From NCBI GenBank assembly GCA_020050835.1, contig JAGVKB010000070.1:1-38542 (forward strand): DNA of 38,542 nt, read 5' to 3'. Source of the DNA: Candidatus Obscuribacterales bacterium. GTDB lineage: Bacteria > Cyanobacteriota > Vampirovibrionia > Obscuribacterales > Obscuribacteraceae. The position numbers were made by a program, and so were the translations under genes. Position 1 is the first letter of the stretch. Each line of letters opens with the position of its first letter. Below the pieces are notes generated by a model. That model did no database searches and was not told where the DNA came from. It saw nothing but the letters and a program-made list of their open reading frames with translations. Shown piece after piece: positions 1-7,704 of the stretch.

Positions 1-808
1 GACGATTAGGTTCTCCATCAGTCACGACCGCCAACACCGCCGGGCGAGTAGCAGTCGGCGCCAACGCTTTCTTGACAAAATAGGAATCAATCGTACTCCT
101 CAGCGCATCGCCCGTATTTGTCATCCCTTCCGGGAAATTGACCGAGAAAATCTCCGGAACCTGTTGCGGAGAAACATTGCTGTAGACATTGAAATCATCG
201 GAAAAAACAATGACATTGATCCCTTGCTTCATTCCGCCAGGCCCAGCCGTCAGAGCGCTCAAATTGTGAGCTTGATCGGCACACCAGGCCCAGCGGCTAG
301 ACCCGCCTGGACAATCTCGGGTAGCCATCGAGCCCGATTTGTCGATCACCAAAAAGAGGTTGTGATCGCAAAGGATTGAAAGCTGCTGCTGCACGGAGGC
401 AGAGGCAGCAGGCACCGCTGTCGGTGCGGCAGGGGCCTGCGAAGCCGAGACTCTCAGATTGGCTTGATACCGTCTGCCAGCCCGCTCGACAGTCACAGCT
501 AACGCCTCGCCGGTCGCCCGCTCTTCTATCACCAGATCTCCCGGCTTGAGACCTCTCACCCAGGCTTCGCTGCCGCTTATCACTCTGGTAATAGTCGTCT
601 TGCCACCCGCCACAAGCGAATCGTAACCGAGCGGAGAGCATTTCGCCGACCCGGAGAAGCGAGCGGTCGAGCCGACCGCTCCTTTCAGCACTTGCCTCCC
701 ACTCTTAACGCTGGCACCGGGCGAGCCGGTTTGGGCATCAGACGGTAACTCGCTCAGACAGCAGATCAAACTTGCCACCATTGCCGCAGTGAGGTCTTTC
801 CAGCTCAT
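1..808 (-). CDS. Secreted VWA-domain protein, 3' end beyond the window
   Basis: I translated the minus strand from the ATG at 808: 269 codons stay open to the left edge, so the C-terminus is missing. A hydrophobic N-terminus (about residues 7-25) looks like a signal peptide. Residues 78-98 (GSEAWVRGLKPGDLVIEE) resemble a PDZ-like ligand loop. An Ala/Pro linker (124-140) leads into a von Willebrand A domain with a complete MIDAS: DKSGS at 156-160, Thr232 in NTGDAL, and Asp264 in VVTDGEP. VWA domains bind protein ligands through a divalent metal, so an envelope or extracellular adhesion or scaffold role is likely; the partner is unknown. GGGAGAG lies about 9 nt before the start. The upstream TPR gene ends 16 nt before this ATG, so the two are probably co-transcribed. 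Confidence 0.85.
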   Translation of the reverse strand, partial: MSWKDLTAAMVASLICCLSELPSDAQTGSPGASVKSGRQVLKGAVGSTARFSGSAKCSPLGYDSLVAGGKTTITRVISGSEAWVRGLKPGDLVIEERATGEALAVTVERAGRRYQANLRVSASQAPAAPTAVPAASASVQQQLSILCDHNLFLVIDKSGSMATRDCPGGSSRWAWCADQAHNLSALTAGPGGMKQGINVIVFSDDFNVYSNVSPQQVPEIFSVNFPEGMTNTGDALRSTIDSYFVKKALAPTATRPAVLAVVTDGEPNR

Positions 809-824
809 CGCGAAGGCTCTCCCA

Positions 825-1862
825 CTAGTGTTTGATCAGCTTGCCACGGACATCGACCGCAGTCTTGGCTGGCTCAGAACTCACTTCAGCACCAGCTGCC
901 GAACGGCTATGGTCAATGCGAATCCGGCGCGGATCGAACTTGAGCCGTTTTGCCTTTGCCACCAGCGTAACCGGCGGAGGCTCATCCGGACCGACTGCCG
1001 AGCTCTGACCAACCGCATAATTGCGCACATAAAGATTGGTGCCAAGCGCGCTCAAATTCACGCCACTGGCGCTGGGCCTCAGAAACTGGCTTTCCAGATT
1101 GCTGGCTGCTTTCTCCAACTCCATCTGCCGCCGAGCGGCTTCGTCGGCAAACTGTCCCGAACGCCGCTCCGCCCGCTCGCGGGCAAATCGTCTTTCCGAT
1201 CCTGCTCTCGCCCTGACTTCATTCATCTCATCGGTCCTCGGAATGAAATGAACACGCCTGCCCACGATGATGGGAATCGGATTGTTCTCGAGATCAGCCA
1301 AATCTCGTTCGGATTGCTCCCTGATTCGCGACTCGTCAAGCTCGCCTAGCTTGGCATGATGCCCGGAATTAGCTTGAGCCGATTGGATAATTGCCTGTTT
1401 GTGCCTGCCGAGCTGGGATTGGATCTGCGCAACCATCTGCCGCAACAGAATGCGATTGATCTGTTTGCCCTCCTCGGCAGCCTGCCTGGCCTCTCCTTGC
1501 AACAAGGCCATCATGCAATAGTCTGCCATCTGGCTGTGAGCCGGAGCCAGAGTGTAAGAGATTTTGTACTCCTCGGCCGCTTCGTCGAGCTCATTTAAAT
1601 GCATCAGTGTGTTGGCTCTATAGTAGTGAACAAGCGCACTATGGCGTTCAGCCGACACGGCCCGGTCAAACTCAGCGAGAGCCTTGATGTACGTGCCGGC
1701 GTGATAGGACCGGATCCCATCTTCAAGCACGCTCGCCCCAGCCGGCGAAAAGAGACTCTCTGCCACACAGACCAAGAAAAAGCCGGTATGGGTCGCCGCA
1801 GCGAGCCAGGACCGGCGCCACCGTAATTTTCTGCAGGCATGAGTTTCTATGCGCTCCACCAC
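825..1862 (-). CDS. Secreted TPR protein with conserved C-terminal signature
   Basis: 345 aa. The start is one of two consecutive GTG codons (1862 or 1859), 4-7 nt after GGAG. A basic N-terminus and hydrophobic stretch at about 18-43 suggest export. TPR-like helices cover about 46-125. Residues 125-260 are charged and probably coiled coil. The C-terminus carries ASNLESQ (253-259) and GTNLYVR (274-280). The same two motifs, and the same HYY...EY..SY.L.P TPR core, occur in the 342-aa protein at 33113-34141, so the two are paralogues. TPRs mediate protein-protein contacts; no enzymatic motif is visible. It follows rnpB on the same strand and precedes the VWA gene by 16 nt, which suggests the two products may work together at the envelope. 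Confidence 0.85.
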   Translation of the reverse strand: MVERIETHACRKLRWRRSWLAAATHTGFFLVCVAESLFSPAGASVLEDGIRSYHAGTYIKALAEFDRAVSAERHSALVHYYRANTLMHLNELDEAAEEYKISYTLAPAHSQMADYCMMALLQGEARQAAEEGKQINRILLRQMVAQIQSQLGRHKQAIIQSAQANSGHHAKLGELDESRIREQSERDLADLENNPIPIIVGRRVHFIPRTDEMNEVRARAGSERRFARERAERRSGQFADEAARRQMELEKAASNLESQFLRPSASGVNLSALGTNLYVRNYAVGQSSAVGPDEPPPVTLVAKAKRLKFDPRRIRIDHSRSAAGAEVSSEPAKTAVDVRGKLIKH

Positions 1863-1900
1863 GGAACTCCGATCTTCCTACTAATTTCCACTATAACAAC

Positions 1901-1925
1901 AGCGCCGCTTTGCAAGCGGAGCGCT
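1901..1925 (-). terminator. Hairpin just downstream of rnpB
   Basis: AGCGC-CGCTT and AAGCGG-GCGCT form a stem of about 11 bp around a 3-nt loop, with one mismatch, starting about 23 nt past the rnpB 3' end. On the minus strand it is followed by GTTGTTAT, a weak U-tract. It may end rnpB transcription or be a processing signal before the TPR gene. Confidence 0.45.
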
Positions 1926-1947
1926 TATTTGGTTTTGCTGAAAAAAT

Positions 1948-2306
1948 TGAAGTAACGCATAAGCCGGGTTCTATATTCGACTGTCATCTCTCTGGGAGCT
2001 CGATTACTCGAGCGCTCTAGCAGCATCAGCACCTTGAGATGGCGGGCCACCACTTCCTCAAGATATACCTTAGCCTTGCACCTTCAGCGGGGTTTACCTA
2101 GCCAAAGCCTCTCGACTTTGCTGGTGACGCTCTTACCGCACCGTTGCACCCTTACCCGGTCAGTCCCTTGCGGGATTGAGGCGGGCGGTTTTCATTTCTG
2201 TGGCACTATCCTCACGCTCACGCGCACTGGGAATTACCCAGCAACCAGCCCTGCGGTGCCCGGACTTTCCTCATCCTTTCGGACGCGACAGTCCGCGTTA
2301 CTTCAA
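1948..2306 (-). ncRNA. rnpB: RNase P RNA (bacterial type A)
   Basis: Catalytic RNA of RNase P, which cleaves 5' leaders from pre-tRNA. The minus strand shows the conserved blocks in order: the 5' strand GAAGTAACGCGGACTG, then GAGGAAAGTCCGGGC (P4 5' part), ACAGAA, AGGGTGCAACGGTGCGGTAAGAGC split over the specificity-domain region, and near the 3' end ATAGAACCCGGCTTA (P4 3' part). The ends are complementary (TTGAAGTAACGC at the 5' end against GCGTTACTTC at the 3' end), giving helix P1 and fixing the limits within a few bases. The length of about 359 nt is normal. A TATAAT box lies 7 nt upstream. Confidence 0.97.
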
Positions 2307-2312
2307 CCGCAT

Positions 2313-2318
2313 ATTATA
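2313..2318 (-). promoter_or_regulatory. -10 box of rnpB
   Basis: Consensus TATAAT on the minus strand, 7 nt before the first base of RNase P RNA. No good -35 hexamer is seen at 17 bp. Confidence 0.65.
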
Positions 2319-2325
2319 GCTCCCT

Positions 2326-2331
2326 TATAAT
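2326..2331 (+). promoter_or_regulatory. -10 box facing the 2367 gene
   Basis: Consensus TATAAT on the plus strand, 41 nt before the GTG start of the small secreted protein. It sits 7 bp from the oppositely oriented rnpB -10 box, so the two promoters overlap. The -35 is weak (TTCAAC at 2302, spacer 18). Confidence 0.5.
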
Positions 2332-2366
2332 ATGGTCGTGGCTTGAATCTAGAGCGGGAGCTTGAA

Positions 2367-2900
2367 GTGAGTACAAAACTAATAATCGCGGTTCTGCTGG
2401 TCGTTTCAGCCCAGTTAACTACGCTCTGCCGGCTGGAGGCTCAGCCGCAGACTTGGCCGGAATCCAAAGCTGTAATGCGCGAGCTCAAGTCTATTTACGT
2501 TAGAGCTACTTCGACCGAGGACGCCAAGCGAGCCTTAAAGAGTATCGGCGAAAATTCCGGACGAATCGAGTCTGAGAGCGTGGCCGCCATCAAGGAACGA
2601 CTAACCGATATCGGGTTGCAAGTCTCAGGAGATAAACCGACTGATACGAGTAAAAGCGATTCCGAGCTGCTCTTAACAATCTACACTGAGCTCACATCCG
2701 GTACTGTGAAGGTCGGCTTGAATCTCAATGAGCTCGTCGTTTTGCAGCGCTCGCCGGACAATAAGCTGATTCTTACCACCTGGCAGAGATGGCTCAATCC
2801 GCGCTCCGATGAGGCCGCACCGATCAAAAGAGCAGCGATCTCGCTGACCGATCAGTTTATCGATGCCTACCTCGAGGCCAACCCGCGAAAGGCAAAGTGA
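2367..2900 (+). CDS. Small secreted protein of unknown function
   Basis: 177 aa from GTG at 2367. I chose this over an upstream TTG because GGGAG lies 6 nt before it and the N-terminus then begins MSTKLIIAVLLVVSAQL, a clean signal peptide. The mature part has an amphipathic helical region (residues about 30-85), then predicted beta strands: SELLLTIYTEL, TVKVGLNLNELVVL and LILTTWQRW. It ends in a helix, AAISLTDQFIDAYLEANP. This helix-then-sheet layout resembles small envelope or lipid-binding modules, but I recognise no family. It is transcribed divergently from rnpB with overlapping promoters. Confidence 0.8.
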   Translation: MSTKLIIAVLLVVSAQLTTLCRLEAQPQTWPESKAVMRELKSIYVRATSTEDAKRALKSIGENSGRIESESVAAIKERLTDIGLQVSGDKPTDTSKSDSELLLTIYTELTSGTVKVGLNLNELVVLQRSPDNKLILTTWQRWLNPRSDEAAPIKRAAISLTDQFIDAYLEANPRKAK

Positions 2901-3494
2901 ACGGTATTCTCCTTTCCCTTGCGGCTCCGTCAACCTGGCCAGCCTAATCGAACAGTAGCAAGTAGCAAGGCTGGGCCAAGCTCTCGGATGCCAGATAACA
3001 TAAGAATTTGCCAAGAGAGTAGCAGCGGAAAGTTGTGTTGAGCTTGCTTTTGGGCGACTTCTCAGCGGTGATGACAGGACTGCTCGCATTACCGACGGTA
3101 TTATCGGCATAAAGTTCAGATTTGGACCGGCACCAACCAAAAGCAAACCTATTGCCTTTTGCTTGAAAGCTCTTGTAGGTTGGCCTTATCAATCCCTTCC
3201 CTGTAGATACGGAAAACCCAAGTACTACCGGCAAACCATTAGCCAGCAAAACATTTCAATCCAAGCCATTGCCAGAAGGAGTGGCTCGGAGAGGTTTGAC
3301 TTGCGGTTGATGGTTGATTCGGATTGACAATCGATCTCTTCGCTTCCGACCACAGCTCTCTGCGCTTCTCAAACTTACGGCTGATGATACGAGACTGCAA
3401 CCGCGCTCTCGTTTGTCATCTCAGAAGTCAGTTTGAAAGCGCAGCAAGAGCTTGCTTTGAAGCACATGCAGTACTACACAAAGAGGGCTATGCA
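2901..3494. other. Intergenic region, no convincing gene
   Basis: 594 bp with only poor frames lacking ribosome sites. It holds an inverted repeat at 2937-2977 (GGCCAGCCT / AGGCTGGGCC, one bulge, no T-run) that could close the 2367 transcript. TTGACT/TTGACA-like hexamers occur at 3297-3330, upstream of the S1 gene, without a good -10 at the right distance. Confidence 0.5.
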
Positions 3495-4544
3495 ATGAAA
3501 AACTTCCCAAATCAAGACCCATCGAGCCTTATGGGCCAATTGCTGGGCGAATTCAGACCAGGCAGACCGCTGCGCAATTCCATGGTGTTCGGCGAAGTGG
3601 TTATGACCACGGAAAAGTACGCCTGGGTAAACATCGGTCAAAAGGTCGAGTCGCTCGTCGATATCGAGGAAGCGATCCGGTTTAACTTGAAGGTCGGCGA
3701 TCGTCGCGAATTCTACATTCTCGGCGAACCCGATGAAGACGGATACGCAATGTTGTCCGTGGCCTGGGAGTCGGTGCTGATCGCGCAAAAGACCAACGCC
3801 ACGATTGAAGCACGCATCAAAGACGTCGCGAAGGAGAAGGGCAGCGACCACATCCCCGGTTTGAAAGCGGAGATCAACGGTCTACCGGCCTTTATCCCAT
3901 CTTCGAAGCTCGAAGTGCGTGGACCGGCGGTCAGGCGGCTGATTGGAACGGTAGTGCCGGTCAAGGTGCTGACCACCAACCTCGACTCGCGCAAGATCGT
4001 CCTCAGTCAAAAGGACGCCGCCGAGGAGCTTCGCGCTGCTCGTTTCGCCGCGCTCGCCCATGGCCAGACGGTCAACGGCACGGTCACAAATGTCACCGAC
4101 TTCGGAGTATTCGCGGCAATCGGCGATGGAGTAAGCGGTTTAATCCGCAAGCAAGAGATCTCCAACAATCGATCGATCACCAAAGATCAGCTCCAGAAGC
4201 TGTTCCCGATTGGCAAAGAGCTGGAGTTGTTCGTGACGGACGTCGATACCGAGAAGCAAAAGGTGTCGTTTAGACCGACCGAACAGCCACAGGTCAAACT
4301 GCTATCCGAACTCCAGGCAGGCATGATGCTGTCCGGTCGCGTCGCCCGCATCAAGAGCTTTGGTGCATTCATCGAGCTCGAGAACTCGCTTGAAGGCTTG
4401 GTGTTCAACTCCGAGCTCGGAGTGCCGGACAAGACCGCCGAGCAAGTACTCACGGTCGATCAGATCGTCCAAGTAGTGATTCGCACAGTTAATTGCGAGA
4501 CCGAAAAGGTTTCGCTGGCGCTCAAGCAACCTTCACTGGACTGA
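3495..4544 (+). CDS. rpsA: S1-domain RNA-binding protein, ribosomal protein S1-like
   Basis: 349 aa from ATG 3495. AGAGGG lies 7 nt upstream, and the extra residues of the longer frame from 3324 look non-coding. Four consecutive S1 (OB-fold) modules are visible: 28-92 (divergent), 100-173, 188-260 (GTVTNVTDFGVFAAI) and 274-344 (GRVARIKSFGAFIEL), each with the usual G.V..I..FGAF pattern and a closing V.LS.K/R. S1 proteins bind single-stranded mRNA and help load it on the 30S subunit. Four modules lie between the six of proteobacterial S1 and the shorter versions in other phyla, so it may be the real S1 or a second S1-type translation/RNA factor. Confidence 0.9.
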   Translation: MKNFPNQDPSSLMGQLLGEFRPGRPLRNSMVFGEVVMTTEKYAWVNIGQKVESLVDIEEAIRFNLKVGDRREFYILGEPDEDGYAMLSVAWESVLIAQKTNATIEARIKDVAKEKGSDHIPGLKAEINGLPAFIPSSKLEVRGPAVRRLIGTVVPVKVLTTNLDSRKIVLSQKDAAEELRAARFAALAHGQTVNGTVTNVTDFGVFAAIGDGVSGLIRKQEISNNRSITKDQLQKLFPIGKELELFVTDVDTEKQKVSFRPTEQPQVKLLSELQAGMMLSGRVARIKSFGAFIELENSLEGLVFNSELGVPDKTAEQVLTVDQIVQVVIRTVNCETEKVSLALKQPSLD

Positions 4545-4788
4545 TTGACGGCAAAACCGGTCGACTCTGGCGCGTTTAATCTCGCTGGCGTGGTCCGCAA
4601 CCGTTACATCATCCCTTAAACGGGGGCTTTCTCGATGTCTCAACAACATCCCAGCGCAGGAAAGGTAGACGCGGAAGGAGCATTTTTAATGCCAAACCCG
4701 CGCCTGCCATCCTGCATTTTTGCCGGCTTCTCCTATAAGAGACAGTATATTAAATTCACCCCAAGCCGTGGGGTCAGTGAATCAATTG

Positions 4789-4826
4789 CAAGATGCGGCA
4801 AGATTGAGATCTCCTGCCGCATCTTG
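4789..4826. terminator. Perfect 12-bp inverted repeat between convergent genes
   Basis: CAAGATGCGGCA (4789-4800) and TGCCGCATCTTG (4815-4826) pair perfectly around a 14-nt loop. It lies 18 nt beyond the stop of the glycine-zipper gene and 245 nt beyond the S1 gene, so it most likely ends the minus-strand transcript. Neither strand has a long T-run. Confidence 0.5.
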
Positions 4827-4843
4827 CCAGGACATTGCCCTGC

Positions 4844-5479
4844 TTACTTCTTCTTTTGCTCCGATTCGACAGCCCTTTTGACCGCCTCAGCTGCTCCGGC
4901 GGCGGCACCGCCACCGATTAGCCCGGCTTTCAATACGGCAGCACCAGCTTCCAGTGCGCCACCAGCGGCGGCCGCACCAACCATGCCAGCTTTAGCCCCG
5001 AGCGCCGCCCCCTCCGCTAGTCCCTTGCCGACCGTCTCGGCCACACCCTGGACGAGGCCACCACCCAACACTGATTTCAGACCGCCGACCGCGCCACCGA
5101 GCATCATACCCTCAGCGACCCCTTGTGCCAAGCCACCGCTGAACACTGATTTCAGACCACCGAGAGCACCGCCGAGCACTGCACCTTCGGCGATCTGCCG
5201 AATTGCGCTCTCATTGCTCAAGCCAGCCATGCCACCGATGGCACCGCCAAGCGCTGCCCCCTCCAACATCGCCTTCAAGGCACCGCTACCGGCTACAGCA
5301 GCTCCTCCGATCACAGCACCTTCGGCTGCAGCTCTACCGGCTTTCGCTCCAGCTACCGCACCGGCTGCACCGAAAGCCGCCCCGCGCATCAAGTCCAGAG
5401 CCGCATTGCTGAGCACTGTCGAAGCATCCTGATTCTCTTTGTGATCTTGTGGCTTCTCTGCATCCTTTTCATTCGACAT
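4844..5479 (-). CDS. Glycine-zipper, Ala/Gly-rich protein
   Basis: 211 aa. The start at 5479 is preferred over the ATG at 5488 because GAGGAG abuts the latter and stands 9 nt from the former. After a charged N-terminus (1-25), the rest is almost entirely Ala, Gly, Leu, Val and Met, with many GxxxG/AxxxG steps such as AEGAVLGGALGGLKSV and AEGMMLGGAVGGLKSV. The C-terminus is basic (EQKKK). Glycine-zipper helices pack tightly in membranes or oligomerise, so a membrane-inserted or pore-forming/structural role is possible. There is no cleavable signal peptide. The opposite strand has a Pro/Ala-rich open frame here, which is a shadow of this composition. Confidence 0.75.
   Translation of the reverse strand: MSNEKDAEKPQDHKENQDASTVLSNAALDLMRGAAFGAAGAVAGAKAGRAAAEGAVIGGAAVAGSGALKAMLEGAALGGAIGGMAGLSNESAIRQIAEGAVLGGALGGLKSVFSGGLAQGVAEGMMLGGAVGGLKSVLGGGLVQGVAETVGKGLAEGAALGAKAGMVGAAAAGGALEAGAAVLKAGLIGGGAAAGAAEAVKRAVESEQKKK
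5035..5190 (-). repeat. Two 75-bp tandem repeats in the glycine-zipper gene
   Basis: The sequence AACACTGATTTCAGAC and its flanks recur exactly 75 bp apart, encoding two 25-aa units of the form LKSVxxGGLxQGVAExxxxGGAxGG. The boundaries are approximate. Confidence 0.7.
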
Positions 5480-5816
5480 CGGCAGCATCTCCTCTAAAGT
5501 TTGCGGCGTTTAGTACCCTCCTTCGCCTGTATACGAAATCGGCATTACTCTCGACAGCCGGACAGCGAATTTATCTTTGGCTTGTCTCGGGATCAAGACT
5601 GTGCTGCAAACTGAACCTTGGCCGGTCTGCACAACCAGTAAGCAATTCAATCTGGCCACAGGACGCTGAAGGAATTGCGTTTAAATCTCAGTGCTCTGAC
5701 GGTGATTCAGAATCTACTACATCTGATAATAATACCATCAAAGAAAAAGAGCCTGAAGGCTCATACTTTGGTTTGGTTGGTCCGTTTTGTATCTTTTGAG
5801 ATATCACCGATCAAGA
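5480..5816. other. Intergenic region with one terminator
   Basis: 337 bp between the start of the glycine-zipper gene and the end of the protease gene. Apart from the ribosome site of the former (AGAGGAG, 5489-5495) and the terminator of the latter (5741-5762), I see no gene or repeat. A 116-aa plus frame here lacks a ribosome site. Confidence 0.55.
5741..5762 (-). terminator. Intrinsic terminator of the sedolisin gene
   Basis: On the minus strand GAGCC-TTCA-GGCTC is followed by TTTTTCTTT, a compact stem with a proper U-tract, 55 nt after the stop at 5817. Confidence 0.8.
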
Positions 5817-7505
5817 CTAAGTGCCTGTCTTGGGCATCTCACTCCTGAGCCTGTCGACGAGCGCACGGCCGTTAGGAACGCCTAAACCGGTCGGATGATC
5901 CCAACCCGGACCAGCTTTGTAGCCCGGTCCACGTCCACCGCCGTTGTCTCCTTCGCTAATGTCGTGAAAGACCTTCGAGCGATCGGACGAGCGTCCGATT
6001 CGATAAATCGTTGCGCCGGCGCTGCCGACTCTGGCACCGCACGCTTCCTGTCCGAGCGCCCAGAGCGCAGCCCAGTTGGGAGAAGCATAGGAAGTGCCGC
6101 CGTTGAGCCCGCGCCATTTGCCCTGGAAGTAAAAGCTGTGCCCGAGCCAGGGATCGGAGAACAATGCCACATCAGCGCTGACACGCTTGTCTCCGGAAAG
6201 CATGCCGGGAGCCGATTGCCAGGAGGGGCGAGCCCAATGAGCGGAAACACCGCCACCAGAGCCGCTCCAGGCGCGCTCTCGAACGCGAGCTCCGTTGTCG
6301 TCGAGCTTAAGATGTGTGCCACCAACTGCGATTACATACGGGTCGGCTGAAGGATAGTCCACAGCCAGCTCGTGCAGCTTGTTTTTGTTGCGTGCGTCAT
6401 AAGCACCGAAGTCACCGCTGGCACAAAAGATCGACATGCCCTGAGCGTTTGCCTGCATGAAGATCGCATGCATCGTCTTCATGGTGGCATTTTCCAGCTC
6501 GTCTTCAGCCGCTCCCCAGCTGAAGGAGATGATATCGGCGCGGTTGTCTGTGACTATCTTGTTGAAGACCCGGGCAAAATTGTAGTCCTCTGAATCCGGA
6601 GACAGATACATCAAGATATCCGCACCGGGAGCCTGAGCACCACATTGCTCGAGATCCAACGTCGTCTCGTCACATTCCTTGAGAGTCAAGCCGCCAACCG
6701 CAATGTTTTCCAACTTGCCTGTGCGCTTGATACCGTACTGCTGCCAGTAATGTTCGACGTCAGCCGGATTGTAGCTATACGCGCTGGCGATAGCGACAGT
6801 CACACCCTTTCCGCTGAAAGTCGCACCGGCATTGCGATTGTTGGCGTTGGGGAAGTTGTAGACGGTGGCTACCTCAGGAGGACCATAGCCGGACGGCTGA
6901 TCGGCTACGCGTGAATCCATTTGGGTGCGCTTGGGATGGAATTGTCCGAGATCGTTCAAGCCCATCACTGATTCAATTAAGTCGGTCAGCTCGGCAGGCA
7001 CCATTATCGGCCGGTCGACGCTGACAAACTTCTTGCCTTTCCAGCTGTAGCGATTCATGGTGACGCCGAAAGCCTTTTGAACCACGGCGACTTTACCACG
7101 AACAGTTACAACCAGACGATTGGGCGCGGTTTCGACAATCGTCAATCCTTCGCTTTTCAGGTAAGCGATTAAATTGTCGTACTCTTCTTGGGTCGGGCAG
7201 AAGCGAGCCGTAAACTGATCCGGGCTCAGATAGCGCCGGTATTCAGGAGAGGCCGGGTTGCCCTGATCGGCCAGCAACTGTTCGAGCTCGTCAATTTTTC
7301 GAAGTTTCAGACCGAAGGTCATGGTGACTTCCTGGTCCGGGTCGACTGGCTCGACGACCGTAGCCGACTTCATCGCCATCGGCAGCATACCGGAAAGCGA
7401 TTGTCTGTGAGCATAGTCTGGCTGCGAGCCGACTAGCCAGGATGCAGCCGAAACGACCGCGAAGAGAATTAGAAAACGGATGAAATTATGCTGAAAGGAC
7501 CTCAT
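5817..7505 (-). CDS. Secreted sedolisin (S53, kumamolisin-like) protease precursor
   Basis: 562 aa. A signal peptide spans about 1-27. A pro-kumamolisin activation domain (about 45-190) carries typical text such as YRRYLSPDQF and VVQKAFGV. The catalytic domain follows. The Ser-Glu-Asp triad is intact: Glu280 and Asp284 in DETTLDLE, Asp365 of the oxyanion hole in ASGDFGA, and Ser472 in NGGTSYASP. A Ca-binding C-terminus is visible (VFHDISEGDNGG, then GPGWDHPTGLG). These enzymes are acid-active endopeptidases that remove their own propeptide outside the cell. Length and order are standard for the family. AGGGGG stands about 8 nt before the ATG. It appears to be a single-gene unit with its own terminator. 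Confidence 0.95.
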   Translation of the reverse strand: MRSFQHNFIRFLILFAVVSAASWLVGSQPDYAHRQSLSGMLPMAMKSATVVEPVDPDQEVTMTFGLKLRKIDELEQLLADQGNPASPEYRRYLSPDQFTARFCPTQEEYDNLIAYLKSEGLTIVETAPNRLVVTVRGKVAVVQKAFGVTMNRYSWKGKKFVSVDRPIMVPAELTDLIESVMGLNDLGQFHPKRTQMDSRVADQPSGYGPPEVATVYNFPNANNRNAGATFSGKGVTVAIASAYSYNPADVEHYWQQYGIKRTGKLENIAVGGLTLKECDETTLDLEQCGAQAPGADILMYLSPDSEDYNFARVFNKIVTDNRADIISFSWGAAEDELENATMKTMHAIFMQANAQGMSIFCASGDFGAYDARNKNKLHELAVDYPSADPYVIAVGGTHLKLDDNGARVRERAWSGSGGGVSAHWARPSWQSAPGMLSGDKRVSADVALFSDPWLGHSFYFQGKWRGLNGGTSYASPNWAALWALGQEACGARVGSAGATIYRIGRSSDRSKVFHDISEGDNGGGRGPGYKAGPGWDHPTGLGVPNGRALVDRLRSEMPKTGT

Positions 7506-7537
7506 TTGAAGTCCCCCTTTCGAACTTACTTTTGAGC

Positions 7538-7576
7538 TGGCTCAGGCACACCACCCGCAAAGGCGGGTCTGAGCCA
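7538..7576. other. Stem-loop between fadB and the protease gene
   Basis: TGGCTCAG (7538-7545) pairs with CTGAGCCA (7569-7576), with an inner stem ACCCGC/GCGGGT. It lies in the sedolisin 5' leader or at the end of the fadB transcript. On the plus strand it is followed by AAAAAG, so it is not a plus-strand terminator. Confidence 0.5.
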
Positions 7577-7583
7577 AAAAGTA

Positions 7584-7620
7584 GAAAGAGGGATAGGTCC
7601 TACGACCGTATCCCTCTTTC
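7584..7620 (-). terminator. Strong hairpin, probable terminator of the fad operon
   Basis: GAAAGAGGGATA and TATCCCTCTTTC form a perfect 12-bp stem, extended by an inner GGTC/GACC over a 4-nt loop. On the minus strand TTTTT follows 3 nt after the stem. It lies about 85 nt past the fadB stop. Confidence 0.7.
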
Positions 7621-7647
7621 CAAATCGAGCGGACAACAAGCGGCCAG

Positions 7648-7699
7648 GCCGGCAGGCCCGGGCTGGTGCTTAACGCACCTAGCCCGAGCCCTAGCCGGC
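7648..7699 (-). other. Long GC-rich stem-loop right after fadB stop
   Basis: GCCGGC (7648-7653) to GCCGGC (7694-7699) closes a nearly continuous stem, including CCCGGGCTGGTGC against GCACCTAGCCCGAG, over a TTAA loop. It begins 6 nt from the stop codon and has no U-tract, so it may protect the mRNA 3' end. Confidence 0.55.
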
Positions 7700-7704
7700 T
7701 TTCG

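Noticed and set aside
2034-2330. Plus-strand frame of 98 codons
   Set aside because: It lies within RNase P RNA on the opposite strand.
4635-5432. Plus-strand Pro/Ala-rich frame of 265 codons
   Set aside because: Complement of the glycine-zipper gene. The minus frame has a good ribosome site and periodic repeats.
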